Assembly: GCF_003473485.1 (NCBI RefSeq)
Contig: NC_053043.1
Coordinates: 33,518,576 to 33,582,575 of the forward strand
DNA from: Medicago truncatula
Taxonomy: Eukaryota; Streptophyta; Magnoliopsida; Fabales; Fabaceae
Reading direction: 5' to 3'
DNA: 64,000 nucleotides
Positions 46,101-57,870 of this stretch are shown here, piece by piece (position 1 is the first letter of the stretch; every line of letters begins with the position of its first letter). The notes under the pieces were generated by a model. That model made no database searches, was not told the DNA's origin, and saw only the letters and a list, made by a program, of their open reading frames with translations. The position numbers and the translations under genes are program-made.

Positions 46101-49100
46101 CTTAGACAAAAATCATTTTCCCAAAAAAAAATGTGAATAACCTCACTTGAAAACCTTTTTTCCAAATTAGGAGTCAAAACTCCTCGTTTTTCCTTTTATT
46201 TCCTTAAGTAAAAATCTTAATGAATTTTAATCATACTTAGACTCTATTTTGCAAAAAGTAACTAATTCCACCTCACATTTTCCAAATCTCATGCCCTTGA
46301 GGCCTCTCGTCTCCATTCTTCAAAATTCCTTTTTCAAACCTAAAATCAACCAACAAAAACAAAAACAATTTTCGAGAATGAACTACGTTTGGTTTTGATC
46401 CCTTAAAAGGGTACGTAGGCAATGAGTTAAAACTCCTCCAAGCCAAGTAAAATAAAATCTCAATCATCTTCTCTCCCCCCATTCTTCACTCAAATAAAAC
46501 TTCTTTTTTTAATAAGTAGGCAATAAAAAATAAAGCGTAGAAAGAAACTTAGGAGAACGGTTCTTATGGAATACCATAATCGTTCCGGGTGCCTAACACC
46601 TTCCCGTAGCGAAAACGACCCCCGAACTTAGACTCTAAGGGTTTTTTCTCAATTTTGCCCTTCCCAAGAAAAAATAGAGAATATCAAAGATTGAAAGGTT
46701 CAAGCCTAATTAATGACTTGACACCCGAAAATCGCGATAACACCAAGCAAATGGAGTTGGATTCTGTGAGTTATGGCATAGAAGAATGGGACATCCATCA
46801 TCTAAGATAACTAGTATGTTGCCTGATGTAACTGAAAAAGATATTGATAGTAGAATAAAGACTTGTGATGTTTGTTTTAAGGCTAAACAAATAAAAGAAT
46901 CATTTTTGTTGAGTGACAATAATGCAAAGAATTGTTTTGATTTGATTCACTGTGATTTATGGGGACCTTACAGAACATATGCCTCTTGTGGTGCTGTTTA
47001 CTTTTTGACTATAGTTGATGATTGTTCGCGTGCGGTATGGGTATACTTATTGAAAACAAAAGATGAAGTTCCTCGTATTATTAAACAATTTTTTGCTATG
47101 GTACATAGGCAACATAACAAACAAATTAAAGTTTTGAGAAGTGATAATGGAACTGAGTTTCGAGGACTGAAAAGCTATTTTCAAGAAAGTGGTGTCCTCC
47201 ATCAAACTTCAATTCGCTATACACCTCAACAAAATGGAAGGGTGGAAAGAAAACATCGACATATACTGAATGTGGCAAGGGCATTGAGGTTTCAAGCCAA
47301 TTTGCCTTTGAAGTTCTGGGGAGAGTGTATACTTACTGCTGCGTATTTGATTAACAGAACTCCTTCTGTGCTACTTGATGGGAAAACTCCTTATGAGGTG
47401 TTGTTTGATGCTAAGCCTGCATATACACAAATTAGGACATTTGGATGTTTGTGTTATGCTCTCAATGAAAATAGGGGGCGAGATAAATTTGATAGTAGGA
47501 GTCGAAAGTGCATTTTTGTAGGCTACCCCTATGGGAAAAAAGGGTGGGAAGTGTATGATATTGAAACTGAAGAGTATTTTGTATCTCGGAATGTGAAGTT
47601 TATGGAAGATGTGTTCCCTTTTTCTAGCAAAGAAAAGATAAGTGAAACACACATAGATGAATGGGGTTGGCCGGTTGATCAAAATGATGAATGTGAGGAA
47701 GGGAATGAGATAAGAAATTTCGTGACTACAAATGATTTGGGGGCTGCAGGTGCGAATTTGAGAAATGATGTTGAGCGCATTCAAAGTAATGAGGAAGTAC
47801 ATACTCTAGAGCAGCAAATTGAGACAACAGAAGACGTAAATGAAGGTGAAAGATTGGAGTGTCAGCAAAGTGTTGAAATAGAAGAACTTCTTGGTCGGGG
47901 AGACAGACTCAAGAAGCGATCTACACGTCTGAACAATCATGTCACACACACTGCTACTGTAAGCCTCTCAGCCGGTTCACTGCTTCATTCTAAATCCTCA
48001 GGTACATGTTATCCTATTGCACACTTTTTTAATTGTGACAAATTTTCTGTACAGCATCGTGCTTTCTTGGCAGCAATTACTGCAGGGCATGAGCCAAATT
48101 CTTTTGTCGAGGCTGTTAAGGATGAGAAATGGCGAAATGCCATGAAGGAAGAAATTCAAGCTTTGGAGGAAAATGGTACATGGACAACTGAAGATTTACC
48201 ACCGGGAAAGAAAGCTATAGGATGCAAATGGATCTATAAGATCAAATATAATTCAAATGGGTCCATTGAGCGGCACAAAGCAAGATTGGTGATTCATGGC
48301 AACAGACAAGTTGAAGGAGTTGACTATAATGAGACATTTGCTCCCACAGCAAAGATGGTGACAGTTCGAACATTTTTAGCCATTGCGGCAGCCAAGAATT
48401 TCCAACTACATCAAATGGATGTCCGCAATGCGTTCTTGCACGGGGACTTGGAGGAAGAAGTGTATATGAAGTTTCCGCCTGGCTTTGAGAAACAATCACC
48501 CGGTAAGGTGTTTCGTCTTCGAAAATCATTGTATGGTTTGAAACAGGCCCCTAGATGTTGGTTTGCTAAATTGTCAGATGCCTTGAAAACTTATGGCTTC
48601 GAACAGTCCTATTCTTATTATTCTCTTTTCATGCTGCGTCGCTGTAACACTGAGATATATGTCTTGGTTTATGTTGATGATATAATTATATCAGGAAATC
48701 ATAGTGATGCTATACATAAATTTAAAGATTATTTGGGCAACTGTTTTCACATGAAAGACCTTGGAAAGTTGAAATATTTCCTTGGTATTGAAGTTGCACG
48801 GAATGACACTGGTATTTTTCTCTCGCAACGCAAATATGCATTGGATCTGATATCTGATTGTGGACTTCTTGGAGCAAAGCCTGCGAGCATTCCTATTGAA
48901 CAAAACCATCAGTTGGCCCTTGTTGAAGGGGCGGACCTCAAAGATCCAACTGGATATAGGAGTCTCATTGGACGACTTATCTATTTGACTGTTACTCACC
49001 CGGAGTTGTCGTACTGTGTTCACATCCTCGCTCAATTTATGCAGAATCCAAAGATTGAGCATTGGAATGCAGCTCTTAGGGTTGTCCGTTACTTAAAAGG

Positions 49101-49626
49101 TAATCCCGGGCAAGGGATTCTGCTAAGAACTGATTGTGATTTACGCTTGTATGCCTACTGTGACGCGGACTGGGCAGGATGTCCTCTCACTAGACGGTCT
49201 TTGACAGCTTATTTTGTGATGTTGGGCAGTTCTCCCATCTCTTGGAAGACTAAGAAGCAAACTACAGTGTCTAAATCTTCGGCTGAAGCTGAGTACCGCT
49301 CCATGGCTGCAGCTACTTGCGAGCTCAAGTGGTTGAAAGGATTGTTGAGCTCTCTTGGTGTTGAGCATGCTGATTCTATGAGTCTTTACTGTGACAGCCA
49401 ATCTGCCCTCCATATTGCCAATAATCCGGTACTCCATGAACGTACAAAACATATTGAGGTTGATTGTCATTTTGTGCGAGATGAAATTGTCAAGGGTAAC
49501 ATCCAACCTCTGTATGTTCATACTTCCAAACAACTTGCAGATATCCTAACAAAGGCTCTAGGAAAACGTCAATTTGATTCTTTGCTGTCCAAGTTGGGCG
49601 TTCTTCATCTCCACTCTCCAACTTGA
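43126..49626 (+). pseudogene. Copia pol (PR-INT-RT-RH), split by solo LTR
   Basis: Same frame as gag after the TGA. Protease D-T-G-A-S is near 43132, and the region runs to 43483. There the solo LTR interrupts; coding resumes at 46748 with no loss of frame. After the gap: the integrase zinc region (H-R-R-M-G-H and C-D-V-C), the catalytic core (H-C-D-L-W-G, L-R-S-D-N-G-T-E-F, and the Glu in V-E-R-K-H), reverse transcriptase (A-F-L-H-G-D-L, Y-V-D-D-I-I-I-S) and RNase H (Y-C-D-A-D-W-A-G-C, S-A-E-A-E-Y). The post-insertion part (46748-49626) has no internal stop, ending at TGA 49624-49626 next to the polypurine tract. Little decay other than the insertion and the gag stop points to recent arrival. 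Confidence 0.92.
43484..46742 (+). mobile_element. Ogre-like solo LTR in copia pol
   Basis: 3259 bp, from TGTTATACCCTGATTTTGGA to ATCGCGATAACA (inverse termini TGTTAT...ATAACA), flanked by the 5-bp duplication CCAAG (43479-43483, 46743-46747). TATAAATA at 44277-44284 on the plus strand is a plausible LTR promoter. A hairpin 'aggtattttaaaatacct' lies near 43943-43960 and has a counterpart in the other solo LTR near 41525-41550. The open frames inside (for example 44149-44481, 44958-45188) look like chance frames in leader sequence. No gag or pol is present. Confidence 0.87.
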
Positions 49627-49633
49627 GGGGGGG

Positions 49634-49853
49634 TATTAGAATAATATTGGAGACTAATTTAGTTGATACTCATTTACTGTCATTAAGGTGTAATTATTTG
49701 GTTTCAATTGCTTTCAATTATATTTCCCTCTTTAGATGATATCCAGGGATTTGGTGTAATTACCCTGATGTAGGACAAGCTGTACATTGTGTATATAAAT
49801 CAGCCTTTGAGCATCAATATGAATAACACATTCTGCCTCATCCTATTTCTTTA
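49634..49853 (+). repeat. 3' LTR of copia element
   Basis: 220 bp, uninterrupted, TA...TA termini, matching the two pieces of the 5' LTR with no difference found by eye. It is preceded by GAGGGGGGG and followed by TAGAT. Confidence 0.95.
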
Positions 49854-49858
49854 TAGAT

Positions 49859-50738
49859 GTTAGGAAATAAGCTCATTTAAACAAGAAATCTTCACCAACA
49901 AATAAGTATATGCGTGCACATGCGAGTGATTTGAATGTTAAAGAAGATGAAGAATTTCTAAAGAATTTTTTTCACAAATAATCCACTGAATAAAGTTACT
50001 CACGACCAATATCAAACCATGATAAATATTAAATAGTTCAACAGAAAAAATGTATTTGATTGCCCCTCGTTGGCAGTTATCCATTTTAGAATGCTCCCGT
50101 GAACACCTCATGCTAAGGGCTGAATACTCGGATGGTAGCCTTGCTGAAACATGAGAGGTGGTCTCGAAGAGATTTTGAATGACCTAGACAAATATTGAAC
50201 AGATTGGTCGTTGTAACCTTATGGTGTTTACTTCCCACTAACTAGGTTACGATGGAAACATGCGTATTTCTACAGGATGTGGCTTTCTAGAATTCCTGAC
50301 ACATCGGTTGAGAATCTTCTAGTTCCTCATCAGATTGTTTGTTTGTTAGTTACTCATTCCTATTGTAGTTATTATTCTGTGTTTTAGATTCTCATTTTGA
50401 CGGCGCAATTCATACACAATGGCTTGATTTGCTTTGGGAGCCTCATTCATTATAGGAACTCCGATATTGCAGGATAACATTATCATTAGTGAAAGTAACA
50501 ATACAATTATGAAAACAAGTTAAATAACTTAATAAACAAGTTAAATAACTTAATAAATGTAAATTAAATAGACAAGTAGGTGCACAAAGAACAAAAACAA
50601 CAAATGATGATTTAGATAGTGCCTATCCCTTGGGATTGGGTTTGAAACCATTGACATAAGTTATAAAAAACATATGTAGAAAGCCAATAGAAAAGTGTTA
50701 ACTTGTGTTCCGGGACACTGGTTAAGGACCTTAAGTAA
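49859..50738. other. Intergenic, no gene recognised
   Basis: No coding sequence supported. A small tandem 'aagttaaataacttaataaa' doublet lies near 50515-50560. Confidence 0.4.
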
Positions 50739-50740
50739 TA

Positions 50741-50885
50741 CTCCTTCCGTTTTAAAATATAAGCAAAATTCACTTTTTAGGTTCATTCATTTAATGATGT
50801 ATGTGGTCCATAATATGAATCACATACATCATTAAATGAATGAACCTAAAAAGTGAATTTTGCTTATATTTTGAAACGGATGGAG
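50741..50885. mobile_element. Stowaway MITE, near-perfect hairpin
   Basis: 145 bp, starting CTCCTTCCGTTTTAAAATAT and ending in its near-exact inverse (CGGATGGAG), flanked by TA at 50739-50740 and 50886-50887. Arms of about 65 bp pair almost perfectly around a short loop. Classic Stowaway ends and target. Confidence 0.92.
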
Positions 50886-50887
50886 TA

Positions 50888-51993
50888 ACTTTTTATAAAA
50901 ATTTATGTAATAAATGCATTGGAAATTGAAAAACATTTACATTTAAAAAAAATAATTACTTAAAAGATTAGACACTCGTTAACAATACCTTTTATTTATT
51001 ATTATAAGTAGAATGACTGGACACACTAAAATCAAGAACCCAAGGGTTAAGAAAAGATTATTGAGAAAGGAAAACAAATGAATTATCAACGCGTGCAAAT
51101 GAAGCAGTAAAAGTAAAACTAATATTCTGATTACTCTGACACCATCAAAGGAAATCTTCGTAGCTTGTTGGAGAGCCCTGATGAGGAGGTGTGGTCTAAA
51201 CAGTGTCTGAAGGATCAACCTTAGCCATATTTGCTGGTCATGGAGGCCTATCATACAACTTCCAACGTCGATCAATAGTGTCCGAGTCCATTACAATGTT
51301 CACATTTGAGACAAGGCTTAGAGGTGAATCATAGATAGCAATTCTAATTATTTCCAAGAAGTGTAAGGACAACAATATCACATGTGATACAAGTAACATA
51401 TGGCTTAGTTGAATACTTTGTTGTCGTCTGAATTATGATAACTAGAGTAGTATCCATATCCATATCTAGAACAATAACAAACCCCAAAACTTAATCACGA
51501 GGGACATAATAGTCCTAAGGACAACCAACCATGATGGGAAAGAAGCATGAAGAATATGTTGCGTTGATCACACTTCTTTTGGCGTTCAACACGATCATTT
51601 GTATTAAAAATCGTGTGACTTATTGAAAAAGAAAGTAAAAAAGTAGACACTTCAGTTACTATTATAAGTTTATCAACCTTTTAGATTTATTTATTAAATG
51701 ATTACGTGATCTATAGGAAAGACCATATACATCATTAATTGAATGGATTTGAATGCAAAATTTTGTTATAATGATCGAAAAATGTATGAGAGATATATAT
51801 GTTGAAATCGTGTGTTAGACAAATATAAATAATTAGTTGTTAAATTGATATTTTACTTCTTCATTCAAATTTAAATTCAAAATCTCTATTACTTATCTCA
51901 CTTAAATCAATTAAGCTACCAAACTTAGTTAATCTTTCAACTTTGTAAACTATCCATACAACAAAAGTCCATATAATCCGAAAAAAGAAGAGG
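50888..51993. other. Intergenic, no gene recognised
   Basis: A minus-strand open frame at 50979-51275 is Leu/Ile/His-rich and looks like chance translation of AT-rich DNA. No motif found. Confidence 0.4.
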
Positions 51994-52555
51994 AGTAAAT
52001 AGACAATTACACTTCCAAAATTGTAAGTTTCGTCAATTAGTCTATAACATTAACAAAACTTCAATTACCGCCTAAAAATTGTACAACGTTAATAAATTTA
52101 CTCACTCCGTCAAATTTTTCTGTTAGTCAACATGACATGACATTTGACAGTCTTCGTGCCACTGCCACGAGTTTGATGTGTTATGCCACGTCACATGTGA
52201 TATTTTTTTCTTCCAAATAATATCTTTTGAGTCAAAGATCTGAAAAAATATATAAATTTTTAAATTCAGGGGCATTTTGCACATAAGTACAAAATTTCAG
52301 GGGTATATGTTCATAACCATAAAGAAAATCCCGATTTTTTTTTTCAATTTTTTTTTAAATTATCACGTGTGATGTAGCATGACACGTCAGACACGTGGCA
52401 GTGCCACATATGTCACGTCATATTGGGTAACAAAAGAATTTGACGAAATGAGTAAATTGATTAACGATGTGCAATTTCAGCAAGGTGATTAAAGTTTTGT
52501 TAATGTCGGAGGTATTTGACGAAACTTACAATTTTGGGTTAATTCTTTATTTACT
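51994..52555. mobile_element. MITE with about 70-bp imperfect inverted repeats
   Basis: The left arm 'agtaaatagacaatta...' and right arm '...ttaattctttatttact' pair imperfectly, with an exact core 'aaaattgtaagtttcgtcaa'. The pairing continues inward through 'cattaacaaaactt'. The middle has several 'cacgt'-containing words. 562 bp, non-coding. Confidence 0.75.
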
Positions 52556-52563
52556 AAAAAAAA

Positions 52564-52827
52564 GGTTAAATATGTTTTTAGTCCCTATAAAATTACAAAT
52601 TTTCAAGTTTAATCTCTACAAAAAATTTATTCACTTTTAATCCCTATTCACATTTTATAGGGATTATTTAGAAGGACTAAAATTATCTATTTTTTGTAAA
52701 AAGTTTTTAAAATAGGGACCACTTTTACGAACCACAATATTTTGGAGGATTAAAATTACCTTTAAAATTTGACAGGAATTAAACTTAAAAACTCATGATT
52801 TTGCAAGAATTAAAAACATATTTAACC
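52564..52827. mobile_element. MULE-type MITE ('tttagtccct' family)
   Basis: It begins GGTTAAATATGTTTTTAGTC and ends AAAACATATTTAACC, with 'tagtccct' and 'agggactt' phrases typical of a common legume MITE. 264 bp. The flanking A-runs prevent a clear target duplication. Confidence 0.7.
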
Positions 52828-53116
52828 AAAATAAAAATTAACATTAACATACATATAACAAAAATGTAAATACATGTTTTTCATTTCAGTCTCATTTTTA
52901 TTTAAAAAAAATAAAAATAAAAATGAGGCTGAAATGAAAGACATGTAAGGAAAAAAAGCAAGGAAGATCTAGAACCTCACTTCAACGATAAGAGACATCC
53001 AAAATCCCCAAACCACACCCAATCGTTCTTCCTTTGATCTTTACGTCCACATCTTTCTTCTATATTCCCCTTTCCTTCATTGAGTTCACTCTCACTCCAA
53101 AACAATCTCACACAAA

Positions 53117-53137
53117 CACACTCTCTCTCTCTCTACA
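53117..53137. repeat. CT microsatellite in plastid PGK leader
   Basis: A 'cactctctctctctct' tract directly before the plastid PGK start codon, a usual feature of plant leaders. Confidence 0.85.
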
Positions 53138-55377
53138 ATGGCTTCAGCTACAGCCCCCACAACCATCTCACTCCTCCCCACCACTAAATCCTCTTCCCCA
53201 TCCACCACTCCATGCCCCTCCCGCATCCATCTCTCCTCATTCCTCGGCGCCCGCCCACTTCGCCGACTTGGGTTCGCTGCAGCTGACCCTCTGTTGGCGG
53301 TGCAGGTGGCGTCGAAGGTGAGGACAGTAAGCGGGAGAGGAGTAAGAGGAGTGGTGTCAATGGCGAAGAAGAGTGTGGGAGATTTGAGTGGTGCTGAATT
53401 GAAGGGAAAGAAGGTTTTTGTGAGAGCTGACTTGAATGTTCCTCTTGATGATAATCAGAATATTACTGATGATACTAGGATCCGTGCTGCTATTCCAACT
53501 ATTAAATATCTAATTCAGAATGGTGCTAAAGTTATTCTTTCTAGTCATTTGGTATATTTCATTTCTCTCACATTTTATTGAATTGATTAATGATCTCTTA
53601 TTCACATTTTAGTCACTGTGAAAATTTTGTATGATGTATGTAGGAGTAATGTGGATTTGGTAGCTGAGTATTTATGGCCTGTTTGGATTGACTTATTTTT
53701 GCGAGACTCTTTGAGAGAATTTATGATAACAACTTAATACTTTCATGAGCTTTTTTTTGGCTTATTTTCACAAGTTCCCCAATATAGCTTATAAAAACAG
53801 CTTATATCATATACAAAAACAAAATAACTTTTGTTTTAATCTTTTTCTATAACAACAGCTTGTGCACAAATGCTTATCATGATAAGTGTTTGTGCTATAA
53901 GCTACAAATAAGTTGTTTATCCAAATAGGTCCATAGTAAAGTAAGAAATTTGAGATTAGTTTGTATGCAATGACAACATCTGATTGAAGTGTTTGATTGG
54001 ATGTTGGTGTTAAAACTATTTTACACTGTCTGTCTATGAATTAAATTCAAGAAAAAAAAGAATTGATATTTTGAACCAGCTATGATTTGTTATATTTGTG
54101 CATTTCTGTGTTTTAAGAGAGAAAGTTGTCAAAAATGGTTGTTCAAATATCATTTCTCTTAATTAATTTGTTTATTACAAGTGAGCTGTTTGCTTTTGAG
54201 GTGTTGAATCTGAGTAACTCACATATGGATCGTACGCGAGTTACTTAGATTCAACACCTCTCTTTTTTTTTCCCTATATGTTAATGGAAATCAGAATGTT
54301 AGTTGAAATTGAAATGTAGTAAAAATTTGATATTTTGAGGTTGTTGAAGAAAAATTGTTTTGAATTTGAGTTAGGGACTGAAAATTTGAAGAAAATTAGA
54401 ATAGGTGAGTTTAGTAGATCTTAACATATCTCGCTTGAATGGAGAGATAGATGTTGAATAAGATTATGGAGATGATGAAGTATGGAGATGGAGGCATGAA
54501 AAAAAATAAGATAGAGATAGAACTCAAATTCTTATAAAGTATTTGGGTTTTAATTTGACCCGGAAGTATGTAAGGGATGCACTTTAGAGGGTAAAGTTTG
54601 AAGTTATCATGGTTGATGATTGAAAAGTTATTGTAGTTAATACATGTAAATGCATTTTATTGTAATGTTAAGGGTTGAGTTTTAAACTAAGAGATTCCAT
54701 GTTTCATTATCTAAATGCTTTGCTTTGGAGGAGGAAAATCTTTATAACAATGCATGTTGGATGTATTCTTTGATCATTGTCTATAGTTATATCTGGTAGA
54801 TTTTGCTTTTACAATTACATGATTATGAAGTTTTTTTTTCCTTTTGTCATATTTTTTGTTGGTGAAGTTAAGACTTGAGTCTTCAATTTGAAATGCTTTT
54901 ATCTGAATTCAGTATTTTAAAGAAAAAATATTCTTCTCCCACTCTGTAATTACATTTTCACTTTTTATTTCTGCTCTGTAATCCATGCCTACTCTTGATA
55001 TAAATATTAATGTGATTTGTCATTGCAAAATCTGATGAAATTTGTATAAACGCTATGGTTTTGAACTTGTAAGTTGAATGATTCTGACTTTTGATGAAAT
55101 TTCCAGGGAAGGCCAAAGGGTGTCACTCCCAAATACAGCTTGGCACCTCTTGTTCCCAGGCTCTCCGAACTCATTGGAATTGAGGTATGTTTATACAGGT
55201 TAATGATTATTGAGGAATAGGTTGAAACGTGTTGGATGTTTGAAGAGTAATTAAAATATTGTTGCCCTTTTCTTGCATTTGGATTATTGACAGGTTATTA
55301 AGGCCGAAGACAGTATTGGTCCAGAAGTAGAGAAGTTGGTAGCTTCTCTTCCAGACGGAGGAGTTCTACTTCTAGAA

Positions 55378-55412
<35 letters not shown>

Positions 55413-57360
55413 TCCTGAACATGCAAAAAAGCTTGCCGCACTTGCAGATCTGTATGTGAATGATGCATTCGGTACTGCTCACAGGGCCCATGCTTCAACA
55501 GAGGGAGTCACTAAATATTTGAAGCCATCTGTTGCTGGTTTTCTTTTGCAAAAGGTTGGTTTATCTCTCCTCTTCTACTAAATAACATCAATGGCTAATC
55601 CAAATTTTATGCAAACTATCTAAAATAAGGTTTCTGAACTTCATAACCGCTACTTTCTGTTTTTACTGTTTATCTTATAATAAGTTTGATTACTTGACAT
55701 GAAGTAAAATTTCATGTCAAATGTGAATCATTCTCCGGGGAAAACTTAGGTCCCATTTACTTTCCGTGTTTCATGTTTTCATCTCTACTTCATCTAATAA
55801 ACACAAGATAAATATTAGATTCAATATTTTCCTCACCATTTTCTTTTACAATTTTGGAAAACATATCGAACATTTTCAGAAGTTTTGAAAATACCAAAAC
55901 GTTATTTTCGTTGTCTTTGAAAATGCATTATTTCCAACCTGTCTTCCATTTTCAGCCTATCACAATTATTTTCCTCAATTATCATTTGAAAATGATAATT
56001 AAAAATGTTTTCAGAAGGTAAACAGGGTCTTAGTGTTCAATTTTTTAATTAAATGTATATCTAATAATTATACTTCACATGCATATTTTCATGTTTTAGG
56101 AACTTGACTACCTTGTTGGGGCAGTATCAAGCCCAAAAAGGCCATTTGCTGCAATTGTGGGTGGTTCCAAGGTCTCATCTAAAATTGGAGTGATTGAGTC
56201 ACTTCTAGAAAAAGTTGACATCCTTCTTCTCGGTGGAGGAATGATCTTCACATTTTACAAGGCACAAGGTCTTGCAGTTGGTTCATCCCTTGTAGAGGAA
56301 GATAAGTTGGAGCTTGCTACAACACTAATTGCTAAAGCCAAGGCAAAGGGTGTGTCACTCTTGCTGCCAAGTGATGTGGTGATTGCAGACAAATTCGCTC
56401 CTGATGCAAACAGCCAGGTTTGTTTTCTAAGCTACTTTAGATTAGCAACAGACATTATAACTAAGCATTTTTACTCGTTCATAATTGTTTGCTGCAAGAA
56501 CCTAAATTATGCATTAACCCTTTCAGATCGTGCCAGCATCTGCCATCCCTGATGGTTGGATGGGATTGGACATTGGTCCAGATTCTATTAAAACATTCAA
56601 TGAAGCATTGGATACCACCCAAACCATCATATGGAATGGACCAATGGGAGTGTTTGAGTTTGACAAGTTTGCTGTTGGAACAGAGGTATGCAAGAACCAT
56701 CACATAAAGAGTTTGGTTCATATTCTATATTTAAAATATGTTTGCAGTCAAAATATCTCCACTCTATAGTGATGCATAGTCTTATAAGCGTGGTTTGAGT
56801 TGCGTAGCACCGACACTTTTGATTGAAGACACGTCCGGACGTCCGGTGTCTGACATAAACACATGTAGTTACATTGAATCAATTCTATTTTTTTTAAAAT
56901 TATTGTTAGTGTGTGTTTACGTGTCGGTCTCGTGTCCGATGTTTGTGTCTGTGTCACCGCTTCATCGAGTAGGAGTTGGTGCTCCTAAAAGGGACGTAAA
57001 TCTTGCGAATTGTATGCTTATGCGTTTACATGATGAAAGTATTGTTTTGAAATTGGGATGATTCAAATGTCAATCTACCGTTACCACAGATTCTATTTTT
57101 ATACTTTGCACGGCCGGTTACATAATTTACATTTTCTACCCTTTTTTCAGTCTATTGCAAAGAAGTTGGCCGACCTAAGTGGAAAGGGGGTGACAACTAT
57201 TATTGGAGGAGGAGATTCTGTTGCAGCTGTGGAGAAAGTAGGAGTTGCCGATGTCATGAGCCACATATCCACCGGTGGTGGTGCAAGTTTGGAGCTATTG
57301 GAAGGCAAAGAGCTTCCAGGTGTCCTTGCCCTTGATGAAGCCACACCAGTCGCCGTGTAA
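53138..57360 (+). CDS. PGK: Phosphoglycerate kinase, chloroplastic
   Basis: Six exons: 53138-53551, 55107-55184, 55294-55554, 56100-56417, 56527-56685, 57151-57360. All junctions are GT-AG and all introns phase 0; total 1440 bp, 479 residues plus stop. Residues 1 to about 74 are Ser/Thr/Pro/Arg-rich, a plastid transit peptide. The mature part starts near M75-A-K-K-S-V. PGK signatures: [63 protein letters not shown], and [11 protein letters not shown] near the end. In the stroma it uses ATP to phosphorylate 3-phosphoglycerate in the Calvin cycle. Intron 1 (1.55 kb) holds a hAT-like MITE. The next gene is a cytosolic paralogue. Confidence 0.97.
53674..53934. mobile_element. hAT-like MITE in plastid PGK intron 1
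   Basis: It starts ATGGCCTGTTTGGATTGACT and ends ATCCAAATAGGTCCAT, imperfect inverses. Interior phrases 'aacagctta' and 'taagttgtttatccaaa' match the elements at 21453 and 57594. Confidence 0.75.
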
Positions 57361-57593
57361 GACAATTTTCAGCTTGTAATTTTTTCCCACCCTCGGTTTC
57401 AGTGTTCTCACAACCTTGTATAAGAGCTTATGTTGTAGTACCCTCCCGAGTTTGTTAGTGTAAATTTTATCATGCTTGACCTATTCTCTTCACACATAAA
57501 TTGCTTGTAACTGTGAACCTAGGCTGAAAGCCATAAATTCAAATAAATCTTCCATTAGTTGCTGCATTAGTTTGTTTTTTACATTTATCTTTA
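57361..57593. other. 3' UTR region of plastid PGK
   Basis: Downstream of the stop codon, with 'aaataaat' near 57540, a possible poly(A) signal region. No gene. Confidence 0.4.
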
Positions 57594-57870
57594 GGCTTTG
57601 TTTGAATTGACTTATTTATTGGCGTAAGTATTTGTGAGACTGTTTGAGAGAGTTTATGAAAACAACTTATGACATCACCACATGCTGTTTTCAGCTTATT
57701 TCCATCGATTCTCCATGATAGTTTATGAAAACAACTTATAACTTCATGAAAATTATTTGATTTGATTTTATCTTGTTATAGAAATAGCCTATACACAAAC
57801 ATTTATATGGGAAACACTTACGATATAAATTATAAACACTTAATTAAGTTGTTTATCCAAATATACGTTA
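57594..57870. mobile_element. Degenerate hAT-like MITE 3' of plastid PGK
   Basis: It starts 'ggctttgtttgaattgactt' and ends 'ttgtttatccaaatatacg', with interior 'gaaaacaactta' repeats. It belongs to the same family as the copy at 53674 but is more diverged. Confidence 0.6.

Larger units (their letters stand above)
38956..49853 (+). mobile_element. Ty1/copia LTR retrotransposon, split by two insertions
   Basis: The element is bounded by 220-bp LTRs and by the target duplication TAGAT (38951-38955 and 49854-49858). After the 5' LTR come a primer-binding site TGGCATCAGAGC (41924-41935), gag, and pol in copia order (protease, integrase, RT, RNase H). A polypurine tract (49625-49633) precedes the 3' LTR. 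Two foreign solo LTRs interrupt it, one in the 5' LTR and one between protease and integrase; without them it would measure about 4.9 kb. Because of the insertions and one stop codon it cannot make its own proteins. Confidence 0.95.

Noticed and set aside
47371..49533. Minus-strand open frames opposite copia pol
   Set aside because: Shadow frames of a strongly recognised pol on the other strand.
51600..51780. Stowaway-like element
   Set aside because: Phrases such as 'atagacaccatatacatcatt' look MITE-like, but no paired ends or TA target were found.
55298..57365. Minus-strand open frames across PGK exons
   Set aside because: Mirror readings of conserved PGK exons; no independent motifs.
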